Below are positions 1 through 6,294 of a stretch of DNA of 9,062 nt, in pieces. The notes beneath the pieces are model-generated. The model did no database searches. It had not been told where the DNA came from and worked only from the letters and a program-made list of their open reading frames with translations. Each line of letters opens with the position of its first letter. Within the stretch, counting starts at the first letter, position 1. Source of the stretch: UBA4655 sp964585575 (GTDB lineage Bacteria > Planctomycetota > Planctomycetia > Pirellulales > UBA1268); the NCBI GenBank assembly GCA_964585575.1, contig CAZPEM010000131.1:1-9062 (forward strand), written 5' to 3'. The translations under genes were made by a program, and so were the position numbers.

Positions 1-3000
1 ACGACGATGCCGCCTTCGATCGGAACCTCCTGCTGCTCGGCCGTGAGCGACGCGGTGAGCTTGAGCGACACGGCGTCGCCGTCTTCGGCCAGCCGTCCGC
101 GGGCGAGGAGCGCGTCGAGGTAGGGCTTCACGGCGCCGCGGAGCGTCTTGTCGGTCGCGGGCCGCGAGGTGTCGCCGACGAAGTTCCTTAGGTCGCCGCC
201 GCCGAGCCGGTAGCCGCCGCGGCGGGCGTCGAAGGGAAGCGACGAGGTGCCGAAGGTGCCGACGATCGTGCCGGTCGCCGTGTCGGTGAGCGTGCAGGAA
301 AGCTCCGCCTTCGGCGGCGGGATGAACGTGTCGGGAACACGGATCAGGATCGCGGCCGAGTCGGCCGAGTAGAACTCGTCGATCCTCGCCGTCTCGGTCC
401 GGCCCGCCGAGGTCTTCGTCGGAGCGAACGTGAGGCCGAGCGTGTAGCCTTCGGCGAAGGCGAGCGTCGAGGCGGTCTGCCGGCTTCCGTCGCGGACGAC
501 CGGCACGAACAGCCGGCCGCTCACGCCGTAGGGGGTCGCGAGGTGGATGTCCACCACCTCGCGGTCGTTGCAGGCCTCGCCGCAGCGGGGGCACGCGGCC
601 TCCTCGACGTAGGGCAGCTCCTCGGCCGGCGGCTCGTCGGGCCCGCCCGGCGGCGGCAGCGGTGCGGCGAGCGGTTCCGACGTGGCGAGCGGTTCCGACG
701 TGGCGAGCGGTTCGGCCGCGGTGGCCGCGCGGCAGGCCTGCCGGATCGTCCTCACGCCGGGCGGGATCTCGGCCTTCAACAGCTCGCGGCTGACGAGTTG
801 GATCGGAACCTTCTTCCCACCGGCGATGACGCTCGTGTCGTGCACGCTGAAGCCCTTGCCGATGAGATAGAGCGAGGTCGTGCCGTCGGGATCGACGCCC
901 TGCGCCCCATACCAGGCCACGAGGTCGGGGGCGAGGTCGGTGATGCCGGTGTTGAAGAGTTCGAAGCCGCCGGAAGTGTTCTCGAAGGGGATCGGCGACT
1001 GCATCATCTGCGTCGGCAGCCGGCGGTCGAGCTTCCGCACGGTCTGCATGAGCTGCTCGAGCTCGCAGGGGCGGTAGAGGTGGGCCTTCGCCTGGCACTC
1101 GACCACGCCCGTCTCGATCGCCTTGAGCGACCGTGAGAAGAGCATCGTCTCGCGGGTGCTCGGCTTCGTGTCGGCCGGATGGGTGAGCGAGTACCACCGC
1201 GTCTTCACGTCGAATACGATGAACGGCACGAACGCCGGCATCACGACGATCGCCGTGCATTCCCGCTGGCCCGCCTCGAGCCTACGGTGCTTTCGCTCGG
1301 CCTCCTCCGATGGGCCGCCGCAGATCGTCTCGGTGAAGGCGGCGAAGGTGTTGCGGGTCGGGGGCGGCTGGATGCGGGGCTCGAACCGCCAGCCGAAGGT
1401 GTCGGGGCCGTGCGCGAATCCGACGGCGGTGCGGTTGAGCGAGATCGTGGCCATCTCCGTCTCGAGCCGGCGGGTGAACCGCGTGAGGGCCTGCGCCCCC
1501 ATTCGCCCGCTCGCAAACGCCATCGCCGCCGCGATCTGCAGCTCCCGACGCCTCGCGAAGGCATCCTCGACGTTCTGCTCCTGCACGACCGGATCGAGGG
1601 CGAACACGCGGATCGGCCAGCGGCGGCAGACGTAGTCGTTGAAGGCCATCCGCGCCTCGGGCGACGGGCAGGGGCCGTAGAACGGTCCCCGGGAGCACCC
1701 GCCGTCGAAGCCCCGCGCCGTCGCCGACTCCCGGATGTCGTCGGCGAGCCGTTCGCTCAACAGCCCGCTCTCCACGAGGATCGCCCAGCCGAGCACGGAC
1801 GTCGTCGTCCGCCAGGCCTCGGGGCCGACCGCCGCGAAGTAGCCCTCGCGGAGCCGGGCCAGCTCGTTCACCCGGCGGCTCCGCACCGTCTCGGCCAGGT
1901 TCCATTCCGGCAGCTCGGTCCAGATCGGCTGCTGGCGTGACTGCTCGAGGAAGTCGTAGGCCGCGTCGAGCTCTTCCGACAGATAGTTGCGGACCTCCGA
2001 GTACGGGATGCACGGCCGGGCGGTCGGGTGGTTGGCGAGCGCCTTCCTCGCGTCGTGGATGAGGATGCCGATCTCGCGGACGCCGGCCGCGTCGGCGAGC
2101 TGGGAGAACGGGATCGGCATCCGTGCCCGCCGTGCCTTCACGGTCGGGGCCGCGGCGGGGGTGATCGTCGGGAGTCGTGCGGCCAGCGAGCGGACGGCGG
2201 CATCGAGGCCGGCTTCCACGATCTCCTCGGCCGGCACGATCGTGGCATCCGTCGGCTCCATCCGCATCGTCGCACCGCCGTCCGGCGGGAGAATACTGCC
2301 GTCATGCCGGCGGGCGGCACGCGCGATCGTCGCCGCCCAGCGGCCGCAGGCCTCGTCGTTGACGCACCAGGTGAGCGCCGGCGAGATCACGTCCACGAGG
2401 TCGTTGATGACGAGGCTGCGGAACGTCGTCGGCAGCAGGTCCTCGCCGAGCACGAGCCGTGCTGTGAGCTCAATCTCCGCGCCGTGCCCCTTGTTCGTGA
2501 GCTTTCCGGGCGTGATGGAGACGGGCACCCGCACAAGATTGAGCGAGTAGCCCGGCGAATCGGCGATGTCGTCGCCTTCGTTGATTCGCCGCAGCTCGTG
2601 GAGGTGGTTGAGGTAGCGGGAGAGCTGGTCGAGCCGGATCGTGGGCTCGAGCGTGATCGGGGCCGCCTCGAACTGCATTCCCGGCGGCGCCTGCGGCATC
2701 TGGAACGGTGCCGTCCGCCCGATCACGGCCTGCCCGGCGCGTTCGACCTGCTCGTTGCCCGAGGCGATCGTCGCGCCGAGCGCCGGCAGCAGCTCCGGGC
2801 CGCGGCGGCGGTCGGTGGCGGCCTCGAGGGCCATGGCCATGCCGAGGAAGGCCTGGTCGCTGCGGCGGATGGCGGCGTTGCTCCGCAGCTCGAACGCGCC
2901 GAGTTCCTTGCGGAGTTCGTCCTCGTATTCCTGGCGGTGGCGGGTGAGCCGGCTCTGGCCCCAGATGTCGGGCTGCTTGGCGACGATCGAGCCGTGGAGG

Positions 3001-3227
3001 TCGAGGAAGTGGTTGAGCCAGTCGATCTCGTCCACGACCCTTTCCATGCAGGGATCGCACGCGACGACCGGCGGCTTCCGATGAACGGCCCGTTCGGTGG
3101 ACGCTGCGCCCTTGAAGATCCACCCGAGATCGGTCCCGCGGGTGATCGCCGGCGCCAGCAGCGTGCAGGCAACGGCGACCGAGAAAATCGCCGACGGGCG
3201 GTGGTTGCCGATTTGCATGTCGCTCAT
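1..3227 (-). CDS. Large putative exported protein of unknown function, 3' end beyond window
   Basis: The frame reads from ATG at 3227 down to position 1 without a stop, giving 1075 codons, so the C-terminus is missing. Residues 11-30 (PSAIFSVAVACTLLAPAITR) look like a signal peptide behind a short n-region with one Arg. A CDPC pair sits at 57-60 and an acidic, probably helical stretch at about 60-140. A beta-rich segment follows around 226-280 (GYSLNLVRVPVSITPGKL, then ...LLPTTFRSLVINDLVD). A Pro/Glu-rich linker with repeated EPLATS lies at about 839-870, leading into a zinc-knuckle-like CPRCGEAC at 879-886. An AGGGGAG 12 nt upstream of the ATG could be the SD; a second ATG lies three codons in. 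The strong coding signal on this strand makes the plus-strand frames shadows. I do not recognise a named domain; it resembles long conserved planctomycete hypotheticals (inference). Existence is near certain, function unknown. Confidence 0.88.
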   Translation of the reverse strand, partial: MSDMQIGNHRPSAIFSVAVACTLLAPAITRGTDLGWIFKGAASTERAVHRKPPVVACDPCMERVVDEIDWLNHFLDLHGSIVAKQPDIWGQSRLTRHRQEYEDELRKELGAFELRSNAAIRRSDQAFLGMAMALEAATDRRRGPELLPALGATIASGNEQVERAGQAVIGRTAPFQMPQAPPGMQFEAAPITLEPTIRLDQLSRYLNHLHELRRINEGDDIADSPGYSLNLVRVPVSITPGKLTNKGHGAEIELTARLVLGEDLLPTTFRSLVINDLVDVISPALTWCVNDEACGRWAATIARAARRHDGSILPPDGGATMRMEPTDATIVPAEEIVEAGLDAAVRSLAARLPTITPAAAPTVKARRARMPIPFSQLADAAGVREIGILIHDARKALANHPTARPCIPYSEVRNYLSEELDAAYDFLEQSRQQPIWTELPEWNLAETVRSRRVNELARLREGYFAAVGPEAWRTTTSVLGWAILVESGLLSERLADDIRESATARGFDGGCSRGPFYGPCPSPEARMAFNDYVCRRWPIRVFALDPVVQEQNVEDAFARRRELQIAAAMAFASGRMGAQALTRFTRRLETEMATISLNRTAVGFAHGPDTFGWRFEPRIQPPPTRNTFAAFTETICGGPSEEAERKHRRLEAGQRECTAIVVMPAFVPFIVFDVKTRWYSLTHPADTKPSTRETMLFSRSLKAIETGVVECQAKAHLYRPCELEQLMQTVRKLDRRLPTQMMQSPIPFENTSGGFELFNTGITDLAPDLVAWYGAQGVDPDGTTSLYLIGKGFSVHDTSVIAGGKKVPIQLVSRELLKAEIPPGVRTIRQACRAATAAEPLATSEPLATSEPLAAPLPPPGGPDEPPAEELPYVEEAACPRCGEACNDREVVDIHLATPYGVSGRLFVPVVRDGSRQTASTLAFAEGYTLGLTFAPTKTSAGRTETARIDEFYSADSAAILIRVPDTFIPPPKAELSCTLTDTATGTIVGTFGTSSLPFDARRGGYRLGGGDLRNFVGDTSRPATDKTLRGAVKPYLDALLARGRLAEDGDAVSLKLTASLTAEQQEVPIEGGIV
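667..713. repeat. 18-bp tandem repeat, about 2.6 copies, in-frame
   Basis: The unit gcgagcggttccgacgtg occurs at 667-684 and 685-702 and partially at 703-713. Read on the minus strand it adds EPLATS units to the linker just before the CPRCGEAC motif of the large protein. The copies are identical, so this is a recent in-frame slippage expansion of a flexible linker. Confidence 0.9.
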
Positions 3228-3269
3228 TGGGAGGGAAGACTCCCCTTGGTGTGGACCCTTGTCTGATCG

Positions 3270-3316
3270 GCCGGGAAATCCCAGAGGTTCACGAGAACCC
3301 GGACGACTTTCCCGGC
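3270..3316. promoter_or_regulatory. Nested inverted repeat in the divergent spacer
   Basis: The outer arms are GCCGGGAAA (3270-3278) and TTTCCCGGC (3308-3316), an exact 9-bp inverted repeat. The inner arms are GGTTC (3286-3290) and GAACC (3295-3299) around the loop ACGA, with nearly the same centre. The element lies 43 bp from the minus-strand start at 3227 and 64 bp from the plus-strand start at 3381. It could be an operator shared by both divergent genes or a leader hairpin. I see no convincing sigma70 boxes beside it, so the regulatory role is inference. Confidence 0.4.
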
Positions 3317-3380
3317 TTCACGCCCGGCGGCTTCCTTCCGTTTCCCACGCTACCCAACCTGCCAGTCCTGGAGCTCTCAC

Positions 3381-4463
3381 ATGACGCGGCCCCTTCCCAA
3401 GCGGTCCCCGCGCCGCCCGCTGCAGTGCATCGTCCCGCCCTACATGATCGAGGCGATGACGCGGTGCGGGGATCCGGCGCTCCGCAGCCGCGCGGTCGGG
3501 TCGCTGGCGTGCGCGGCGGCGATCCATGCCGTTCGCGACCTCTCGCAGAAGATGCCGTCGATGATGGCCGTGCCCTCGCCGACGGGCCGGCGACACCGGC
3601 TCGTCTACGACGCGAAGAAGAAGGACCGGCTGCCCGGCAGGCTCGTGCGGAGCGAGGGGCAGAAGCCGCGGAAGGATGTCGCGGTGAACGAGGCCTACGA
3701 CCACTCCGGCTCCACGTTCGACTTCTTCCACGAGCTGTTCGGCCGCAACTCGCTCGACGATGCCGGCATGTCGCTCATCTCGAGCGTGCACGTCGGCGAG
3801 GTGGACGACCGCGGCCGCTACGTCCCGATGGACAACGCCTACTGGGACGGCTCCCAGATGGCCTACGGCGACGGCGATGGCGTCGTCTTCACGCGGTTCA
3901 CGCGGTCGCTCGACGTCGTGGGCCACGAGCTCACCCACGGCGTGCAGGCCTTCACGAGCAACCTCGTCTACCGCGGCCAGTCGGGCGCCCTCAACGAGCA
4001 CTTCTCCGACGTCTTCGGCGTGCTCGTGCGGCAGTGGAAGGAGGGGGTGTCGGTCGAGAAGGCGAACTGGCTCGTGGGAGCCGACGTGCTCATGCCGGCG
4101 GCCACCCGCCGGGCGATCCGCGACATGGAGCACCCGGGCACCGCGTTCGTCGACGATCCCGTCCTCGGCACCGATCCCCAGCCGGCCCACATGGACGCGA
4201 TCTACACCGGCGCGGCCGACCGCGGCGGTGTCCACATCAACTCGGGGATTCCCAACCGGGCGTTCGTGCTCGCGGCCCAGGCGATCGGGGGCAAGTCTTG
4301 GGAGACTGCCGGTAGAATCTGGTACGACGCGATGCTCCAGCTGTCGCGGTCGAGCGATTTCAAGGAGTGCGCCCGGATCACGGCGCAGGTGGCATCCGAC
4401 CGGTTCGGCGCCGCGGAGCGGAAGGCGGTGGCGGCGGCGTGGAAGAAGGTGGGCGTGGCATGA
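3381..4463 (+). CDS. M4 family (thermolysin/protealysin-like) zinc metalloprotease
   Basis: The product is a 360-residue neutral metalloendopeptidase. Zinc and catalytic residues are visible: HELTH at 182-186 (zinc ligands H182 and H186, catalytic E183), then GALNEHFSD with third ligand E206 and D210. Also present are the substrate-binding DNAYWDG (151-157), Y197 in VYRGQSGAL, and transition-state H285 in GGVHINSGIPN. These match the thermolysin pattern (H142, E143, H146, E166, H231). There is no signal peptide and no long PepSY/FTP propeptide. Instead a roughly 60-residue leader contains CIVPPYMIEAM (16-26), the short protealysin-type propeptide with its conserved PP motif. A GGAG at 3370-3373 lies 7 nt before the ATG. 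The gene overlaps the emfourin-like inhibitor gene by ATGA, the arrangement known for protealysin. It is probably cytoplasmic, or exported by a non-Sec route. Family assignment is very secure; substrate unknown. Confidence 0.96.
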   Translation: MTRPLPKRSPRRPLQCIVPPYMIEAMTRCGDPALRSRAVGSLACAAAIHAVRDLSQKMPSMMAVPSPTGRRHRLVYDAKKKDRLPGRLVRSEGQKPRKDVAVNEAYDHSGSTFDFFHELFGRNSLDDAGMSLISSVHVGEVDDRGRYVPMDNAYWDGSQMAYGDGDGVVFTRFTRSLDVVGHELTHGVQAFTSNLVYRGQSGALNEHFSDVFGVLVRQWKEGVSVEKANWLVGADVLMPAATRRAIRDMEHPGTAFVDDPVLGTDPQPAHMDAIYTGAADRGGVHINSGIPNRAFVLAAQAIGGKSWETAGRIWYDAMLQLSRSSDFKECARITAQVASDRFGAAERKAVAAAWKKVGVA

Positions 4464-4768
4464 GGATCGCGTGCACGATCTCCGGCGGCTTCGCGGGGCT
4501 CGTGAAGGAGTGCCGGATCGAGACGTCCTCGCTCGAGCCTCCCGAGCGGGCGCGGGTGGAGTCGCTCGTCGAGGAGAGCGGCCTCGTGGAGAGCTTCGAG
4601 CGGTTTTCGGAGTCGGCCCGCGACGAGAAGCAGTTCGACGTCACGATCGATCGCGACCATCTGATCGTTCACGTCGTCTGCGACGAGAGCTGCGTGCCGA
4701 AGCCGGCCAAGCCCCTCATGGCCTACCTCGCAAGCCGCGCGTCCCCCGCCCGAAGGCCAGGTGGATGA
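4460..4768 (+). CDS. Emfourin-like proteinaceous inhibitor of the M4 protease
   Basis: The product is a 102-residue protein starting at the ATG that overlaps the protease stop as ATGA, implying translational coupling. It opens MRIACTISGGFAGL, the beta-strand plus SGGFAG signature of emfourin, the small protein encoded beside protealysin that binds and inhibits it. A charged middle (RARVESLVEESGLVESFERFSE) is followed by a strand pair (KQFDVTI, DHLIVHVVC) and a final helix (AKPLMAYLASRA), in line with a compact alpha/beta inhibitor near the usual length. A longer version from an upstream start at 4367 would lie inside the protease gene and add no family homology, so I reject it. The likely role is to hold the protease silent inside the cell. 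The C-terminal tail PARRPGG is encoded by the first copy of the 25-bp repeat and may be altered. Confidence 0.85.
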   Translation: MRIACTISGGFAGLVKECRIETSSLEPPERARVESLVEESGLVESFERFSESARDEKQFDVTIDRDHLIVHVVCDESCVPKPAKPLMAYLASRASPARRPGG

Positions 4769-4777
4769 CGCGGCGAG
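4753..4777. repeat. Left copy of imperfect 25-bp direct repeat
   Basis: This stretch matches 5241-5265 at 22 of 25 positions, including an exact 15-bp core ggatgacgcggcgag. It spans the emfourin stop codon (TGA 4766-4768) and carries an ATG at 4765-4767, so it looks like a second ribosome-binding and start region for the downstream DUF1353 gene. Confidence 0.75.
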
Positions 4778-4793
4778 ACTCGGGTAGCCGGCC

Positions 4794-4823
4794 ATCACGA
4801 ATCGACCCATCACGAATCAACCC
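4794..4823. repeat. 15-bp tandem repeat across a stop codon
   Basis: atcacgaatcgaccc (4794-4808) is followed directly by atcacgaatcaaccc (4809-4823), differing at one base. On the minus strand the second copy encodes the last residues and TGA stop of the 4810-5121 gene, and the first repeats that ending after the stop. It is a local duplication at the 3' end of the small gene. Confidence 0.85.
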
Positions 4824-5121
4824 AGTTGGCGTCCAGTTCGCCGCGGCCTTTCGACGTGATGCGGAACCACGTTTCTTCCAAGGCTTTTTTTTCCACCGGG
4901 ACGTTATTCACTGCGGTGCGCACGTAGCGTCCTGTGGTCCGGTCGAACTCGAATGCGTCCACGAGGCCATCACGGACGAGCTCGGTCATGGACTCCGCAG
5001 CCTCCTCGAGCGAGACATTCCCGTGGCTGGAGCTTCGAACGTCCTCCAGGATGGCCGGAAGGCTCTCGTAGTCGTCGCAGACGGCGTTGAGACAGTGCAA
5101 ATTAAGGATCGACACGGTCAT
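4810..5121 (-). CDS. Small uncharacterised protein, possibly winged-helix
   Basis: The product is 103 residues. The ATG at 5121 is chosen because GGGAGG lies 6 nt upstream; the longer frame from 5166 adds a low-complexity MPQHHHAVDGAG head without a ribosome site. The sequence has two predicted helices (LPAILEDVRSS at 21-31 and SLEEAAESMTELVRDGLV at 37-54) followed by a beta-hairpin-like part (AFEFDRTTGRYVRTA) and WFRITSKGRGEL at 85-96. That order (helix, a LxxAxxxxxELvrdGLV recognition-like helix, wing, then T-x-KG) is typical of winged-helix proteins that sense or bind nucleic acid, but I recognise no named family. It is convergent with emfourin, has its own promoter at 5203-5231, and is flanked by the 25-bp direct repeat. 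An A8 run (minus strand, 4885-4892) falls in VEKKA. Confidence 0.8.
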   Translation of the reverse strand: MTVSILNLHCLNAVCDDYESLPAILEDVRSSSHGNVSLEEAAESMTELVRDGLVDAFEFDRTTGRYVRTAVNNVPVEKKALEETWFRITSKGRGELDANWVDS

Positions 5122-5202
5122 GTGAAGCCTCCCGGCCCCATCAACGGCATGGTGGTGTTGTGGCATCGAAACCCTGCCTGGCGCGGACGAAACAACCAGG
5201 GA

Positions 5203-5231
5203 AGTGTAAGTACGTATAGTATTTTGGTCAA
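5203..5231 (-). promoter_or_regulatory. Sigma70-like promoter for the 4810-5121 gene
   Basis: On the minus strand, TTGACC (5231-5226) and TACACT (5208-5203) are separated by exactly 17 bp, in a locally AT-rich stretch unlike its surroundings. The -35 box matches consensus at five of six positions and the -10 box at four of six. Transcription would start near 5196, leaving a leader of about 75 nt. Confidence 0.5.
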
Positions 5232-5240
5232 CGGGCGGGA

Positions 5241-5265
5241 AAGGACAGACGGATGACGCGGCGAG
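5241..5265. repeat. Right copy of imperfect 25-bp direct repeat
   Basis: This is the partner of 4753-4777 (22 of 25 identical). It contains the real SD (aagga) and the ATG start of the DUF1353-like gene. Start-to-start distance between copies is 488 bp, enclosing the complete 4810-5121 gene and its promoter. Confidence 0.75.
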
Positions 5266-5753
5266 GCGAGTGGGGGCGGTTCGAGGGGCGGGTGGTCGCG
5301 CGGTGGCACGACGACGGGCGGGAGATGGCGCTCGTCGAGCCGTTCGCCTACGTCGATGCGGCGGAGTCGCGGTGGCTTGCGCCGGCGGAGTCGGTCGTCA
5401 ACGGTGCGAGCATTCCCCGGGCCTTCTGGTCGGTGATTGGCAGCCCCTTCACGGGAAGGTTTCGCAACGCTTCGGTCGTGCACGACGTCGCCTGCGTGTC
5501 GCGGTCGCGGCCCTGGAAGCTGGTGCACCGGATGTTTTACGAGGCCTGCCGCTGCGGCCGCACGAACGTCATCCAGGCGAAGATCATGTACTACGCCGTC
5601 TACCACTTCGGCCCCCGCTGGCGGCTTGCCGGCCGGTCGCTCCGCGACGAAACGCCCGCGGCCCCGTCCGCCGCCGATGCCCGCCGGGTCGCCCGCTACT
5701 TCGCCACCCACGACGTCGACGCCGCCGCGATCCCGTCGCTCGAGATTCCGTGA
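5253..5753 (+). CDS. DUF1353-family-like protein
   Basis: The product is 166 residues, with AGGA 7 nt before the ATG. The core SVVNGASIPRAFWSVIGSPFTGRFRNASVVHDVAC (about 47-81) matches the DUF1353 pattern of a D/N-G-A-S-I-P-R turn, a small hydrophobic segment and a V-V-H-D pair (H77, D78). A following helical stretch is consistent with it (KLVHRMFYEACRCGRTNVIQAKIMYYAVYHFGPRW, 89-123). DUF1353 proteins are common in phage and bacterial accessory regions; the biochemical function is unestablished, and the His-Asp pair suggests metal or catalytic use (inference). The C-terminal 40 residues are Ala/Asp-rich and poorly conserved-looking. It lies on the same strand as the protease-emfourin pair but is separated from it by a minus-strand gene. 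No signal peptide is seen. Confidence 0.8.
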   Translation: MTRRGEWGRFEGRVVARWHDDGREMALVEPFAYVDAAESRWLAPAESVVNGASIPRAFWSVIGSPFTGRFRNASVVHDVACVSRSRPWKLVHRMFYEACRCGRTNVIQAKIMYYAVYHFGPRWRLAGRSLRDETPAAPSAADARRVARYFATHDVDAAAIPSLEIP

Positions 5754-5764
5754 ACGTTTCCGGT

Positions 5765-5966
5765 TCAGAGGCGGAACTGCTCGTTCCACATCGTTCTCAC
5801 CGCCTCACGATCATGTGCCGATAAATTCCCCAATCGTGCGCGTAGCAGGGATTTTTCGAATCACGAGTGCAGGTCTTGCTTTGGCTCCCCTTCCGGAGGT
5901 GAATGGGAAGCGGCAGACCCAGGTTTCACCGAAGTCGAGTGGCGGGGTTTCAGAGGTAACGATCAT
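5765..5966 (-). pseudogene. Decayed MazF/PemK-type toxin gene
   Basis: From the ATG at 5966 the frame gives 51 residues: MIVTSETPPLDFGETWVCRFPF, then TSGRGAKARPALVI, then an unrelated-looking tail ending at TGA 5811. The stretch F-G-x-x-W-V-C-R-F-P-F-T and the A-K-A-R-P-A-L-V-I strand are the N-terminal hallmarks of MazF/PemK endoribonucleases. Those are normally about 110 residues or more, so this product is about half length. In the adjacent frame, down to TGA 5765-5767, the DNA reads RARLGNLSAHDREAVRTMW and then NEQFRL, which resembles the C-terminal helix of the same toxin family. The central part, roughly 50 residues, is missing. The gene start overlaps the antitoxin 3' end by 17 bp, as usual for such pairs. 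I read this as an internal deletion with a frame change; toxicity is presumably lost. Confidence 0.7.
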
Positions 5967-6213
5967 AGGAACGGTCTGCGTCGGAGTCGTCTTTGAGAAA
6001 AGCATCGTACGAGGCCTGCCGCCAAGCCAGGTCGTCGAGGAACCCCGCAGCCGGCCTCTGTGAGGCAACAGTGTCATTCTCTGCAGTGTCATTCTCTGCG
6101 ATGACGACCACCACGGTTGCCCGACCGTGGTCAGGCAGTTGCTTCGCGAGATCCGGTGGGATATTCAGGAGCGAACCGCCGTCAAGAACTGTCTCGAATT
6201 CGATCTGTTTCAT
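5950..6213 (-). CDS. Antitoxin of a MazEF-type toxin-antitoxin pair
   Basis: The product is 87 residues; the start at 6213 is chosen for GAGG 6 nt upstream, in preference to the frame beginning at 6303. The N-terminal half MKQIEFETVLDGGSLLNIPP, then DLAKQLPDHGRATVVVVI, fits a swapped-hairpin/AbrB-like DNA-binding fold (beta, G-x-L-x-I-P, helix, beta). The C-terminal half (AAGFLDDLAWRQASYDAFLK ... DRSYDRYL) is the acidic, aromatic tail that in such antitoxins wraps the toxin. It would autorepress the operon and neutralise the MazF-like toxin encoded downstream with a 17-bp overlap. The toxin is decayed, so this gene may persist as an orphan antitoxin. An ENDTA duplication interrupts the link between the two halves. 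Confidence 0.78.
   Translation of the reverse strand: MKQIEFETVLDGGSLLNIPPDLAKQLPDHGRATVVVVIAENDTAENDTVASQRPAAGFLDDLAWRQASYDAFLKDDSDADRSYDRYL
6070..6099. repeat. Perfect 15-bp tandem duplication in the antitoxin gene
   Basis: agtgtcattctctgc occurs twice back to back (6070-6084, 6085-6099). On the minus strand it yields the duplicated ENDTAENDT in the hinge of the antitoxin. The perfect identity suggests a recent slippage event that kept the frame. Confidence 0.92.
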
Positions 6214-6226
6214 AAACGACCTCAGA

Positions 6227-6270
6227 CTGTGTGTCTTTCGGCCCAAGGCTGTGTCTGTTTGGGCCCAAGG
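6227..6270. repeat. 22-bp tandem repeats in the antitoxin leader
   Basis: Two adjacent 22-bp units (6227-6248 and 6249-6270) agree at 19 of 22 positions, both ending in ggcccaagg. They lie between the predicted promoter and the SD of the antitoxin. The 22-bp period is about two helical turns, which suits cooperative binding of an antitoxin dimer as an operator; this role is inference. Confidence 0.7.
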
Positions 6271-6294
6271 ACGGGCGGGAATGCGGATGTAGAA

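Noticed and set aside
543..3266. Several long open frames on the plus strand (for example 1179-1940 and 2028-3266)
   Set aside because: They are antisense shadows of the continuous 1-3227 minus-strand gene; their translations are Arg/Ala/Gly-rich and lack domains.
3227..4315. Plus-strand 362-codon frame overlapping the protease, and the minus-strand 3318-4235 frame
   Set aside because: Both are out-of-frame readings of the M4 protease gene, whose own frame contains every catalytic motif.
4202..4813. 203-codon minus-strand frame opposite protease and emfourin
   Set aside because: It is a shadow; the plus strand shows recognised families here.
3760..5256. 498-codon plus-strand frame spanning protease, emfourin and the small minus gene
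   Set aside because: It crosses three genes with better support and reads as Arg/Ser-rich low-complexity sequence.
5967..6092. Extended toxin start at 6092 (93-codon frame)
   Set aside because: The added N-terminus lies entirely inside the antitoxin gene and does not look like MazF; family homology begins at MIVTS (5966).
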